From contig WQXD01000210.1 of NCBI GenBank assembly GCA_009785015.1, positions 1-6,654 on the forward strand: 6,654 nucleotides of DNA, read 5' to 3'. Below, one piece after another: positions 6,271 to 6,654 of this stretch. The position numbers and the translations under genes were made by a program. Each line of letters opens with the position of its first letter. The first letter of the stretch is position 1. The notes under the pieces were generated by a model. That model made no database searches, was not told the origin of the DNA, and was given only the letters and a program-made list of their open reading frames with translations. This DNA comes from Oscillospiraceae bacterium (lineage in GTDB: Bacteria > Bacillota_A > Clostridia > Oscillospirales > WRJC01).

Positions 6271-6582
6271 ATGGCTGAAACAAGGCTCAATGTTCGCGTA
6301 GATAACGCTGCAAAAAAACAAGCAGAGGCGGTATTTGCCGCGCTCGGAATGAATATGAGTACGGGTATCAATATTTTTTTGGCGCAGGTGGCGCGTTCGA
6401 GGTCAATCCCTTTCGCTCTTGAATTGAGCGGCGATCCGGTTGAGCGTCGTATGCGGGAAGCCGTAAACGCGAAAGTTTCTACTGTTAAATCATCTGGCTC
6501 GCCTGTCGCATTGTACGATGATTTGCAAAAGCGCCCTTTCCTTGAATATCCTGACGGCAGGAGGGTTTATGACATTGAATGA
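6271..6582 (+). CDS. RelB/DinJ-family ribbon-helix-helix antitoxin
   Basis: This 103-residue protein has the RelB/DinJ N-terminus: beta-strand TRLNVRVD at 4-11 for DNA contact, helix A at about 13-26 (AAKKQAEAVFAALG), then GMNMSTGINIFLAQV at 26-40 as helix B, and the typical IPFALEL at 46-52. The family dimerises through this fold, represses its own promoter and neutralises a toxin through its C-terminal part. Here residues 53-103 form a charged tail with a basic stretch (RRMREAVNAK) and an aromatic end (PFLEYPDGRRVYDIE). The start is supported by GGAGGTG 7 nt upstream and by a consensus promoter. The gene overlaps by 14 nt a P-loop protein gene rather than a RelE/YafQ-type RNase, so the partner is unexpected. 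Base composition is visibly less G+C-rich than the glycosidase genes, which would fit later acquisition. Confidence 0.9.
   Translation: MAETRLNVRVDNAAKKQAEAVFAALGMNMSTGINIFLAQVARSRSIPFALELSGDPVERRMREAVNAKVSTVKSSGSPVALYDDLQKRPFLEYPDGRRVYDIE
6559..6564 (+). promoter_or_regulatory. Ribosome binding site of the toxin-like gene, inside the antitoxin gene
   Basis: AGGAGG at 6559-6564 lies 4 nt before the ATG at 6569 and within the antitoxin codons for Gly-Arg-Arg. It selects this ATG as the start of the downstream gene. The other nearby ATG, at 6579, is in a different frame with no P-loop product. The placement implies translational coupling of the two proteins. Confidence 0.75.
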
Positions 6583-6654
6583 AGCCCCGGAAATACTCGT
6601 CTTTGCGGGGCCTAACGGTTCCGGCAAAAGTACAGTCACGCAGGCTTGGGAAAA
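6569..6654 (+). CDS. P-loop kinase, probable zeta-toxin/COG4185-like, N-terminal part only
   Basis: Twenty-eight codons are visible before the window ends. Residues 9-13 (ILVFA) form a hydrophobic strand leading straight into a Walker A loop, GPNGSGKST at 14-22, with Lys20 and Ser21 as the expected phosphate-binding residues. A P-loop this close to the N-terminus, in the form FAGPNGSGKST, is characteristic of the predicted kinases grouped as COG4185/zeta-toxin-like. ABC transporter ATPases usually have more sequence before Walker A. Studied zeta and PezT toxins phosphorylate UDP-N-acetylglucosamine and so block wall synthesis; whether this protein does so cannot be seen. The ATG overlaps the antitoxin gene by 14 nt in another frame. 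The alternative is an AAA/SMC-like or ABC-like ATPase unrelated to toxins. Confidence 0.7.
   Translation, partial: MTLNEAPEILVFAGPNGSGKSTVTQAWE

Noticed and set aside
6168..6371. 67-codon leftward open frame across the antitoxin promoter and start
   Set aside because: It runs antisense through the RelB/DinJ strand-helix region and the consensus promoter; its hydrophobic look comes from the complement of the antitoxin codons.

Overview
The window looks like chromosomal DNA from an uncultured or poorly characterised Bacillota, probably a gut- or rumen-type Clostridia. The supporting signs are strong GGAGG ribosome binding sites, vegetative promoters close to TTGACA/TATAAT, moderately G+C-rich genes with AT-rich intergenic DNA, cytoplasmic glycosidases of plant or host glycan breakdown, and a RelB/DinJ-type antitoxin. 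The taxonomic guess is inference only.

Positions 1-6030 hold a leftward glycan-utilisation block, read on the minus strand from right to left. It begins with an 825-residue GH2 enzyme of the beta-mannosidase type (3553-6030). Next is an 854-residue GH78 alpha-L-rhamnosidase (919-3483), which has its own near-consensus promoter in the 69-bp gap. Its stop codon overlaps the start of a 273-residue exported helical protein of unknown function (101-922). Directly behind that lies the start of a zinc-ribbon protein (1-98), which runs off the window edge. Neither glycosidase has a signal peptide, so both probably act in the cytoplasm on oligosaccharides imported by a transporter outside the window, each trimming a non-reducing terminal sugar. 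The last two genes are tightly packed behind the GH78 gene, but nothing in their sequence ties them to sugar metabolism.

Positions 6031-6270 are a divergent, AT-rich intergenic region of 240 bp. It holds a leftward promoter for the GH2 gene, a rightward promoter with perfect -35 and -10 hexamers and an inverted repeat over the -10, and a short GC palindrome between them. I see no RNA gene, terminator, mobile element or CRISPR in it.

Positions 6271-6654 hold a rightward two-gene operon that looks like a toxin-antitoxin module. A 103-residue RelB/DinJ-type ribbon-helix-helix antitoxin overlaps by 14 nt the start of a P-loop protein whose visible first 28 residues resemble zeta-toxin/COG4185 kinases. 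RelB/DinJ antitoxins normally pair with RelE/YafQ RNases, so this mixed pairing is the most interesting item here. The toxin is truncated by the window, so its identity rests on a short N-terminus.
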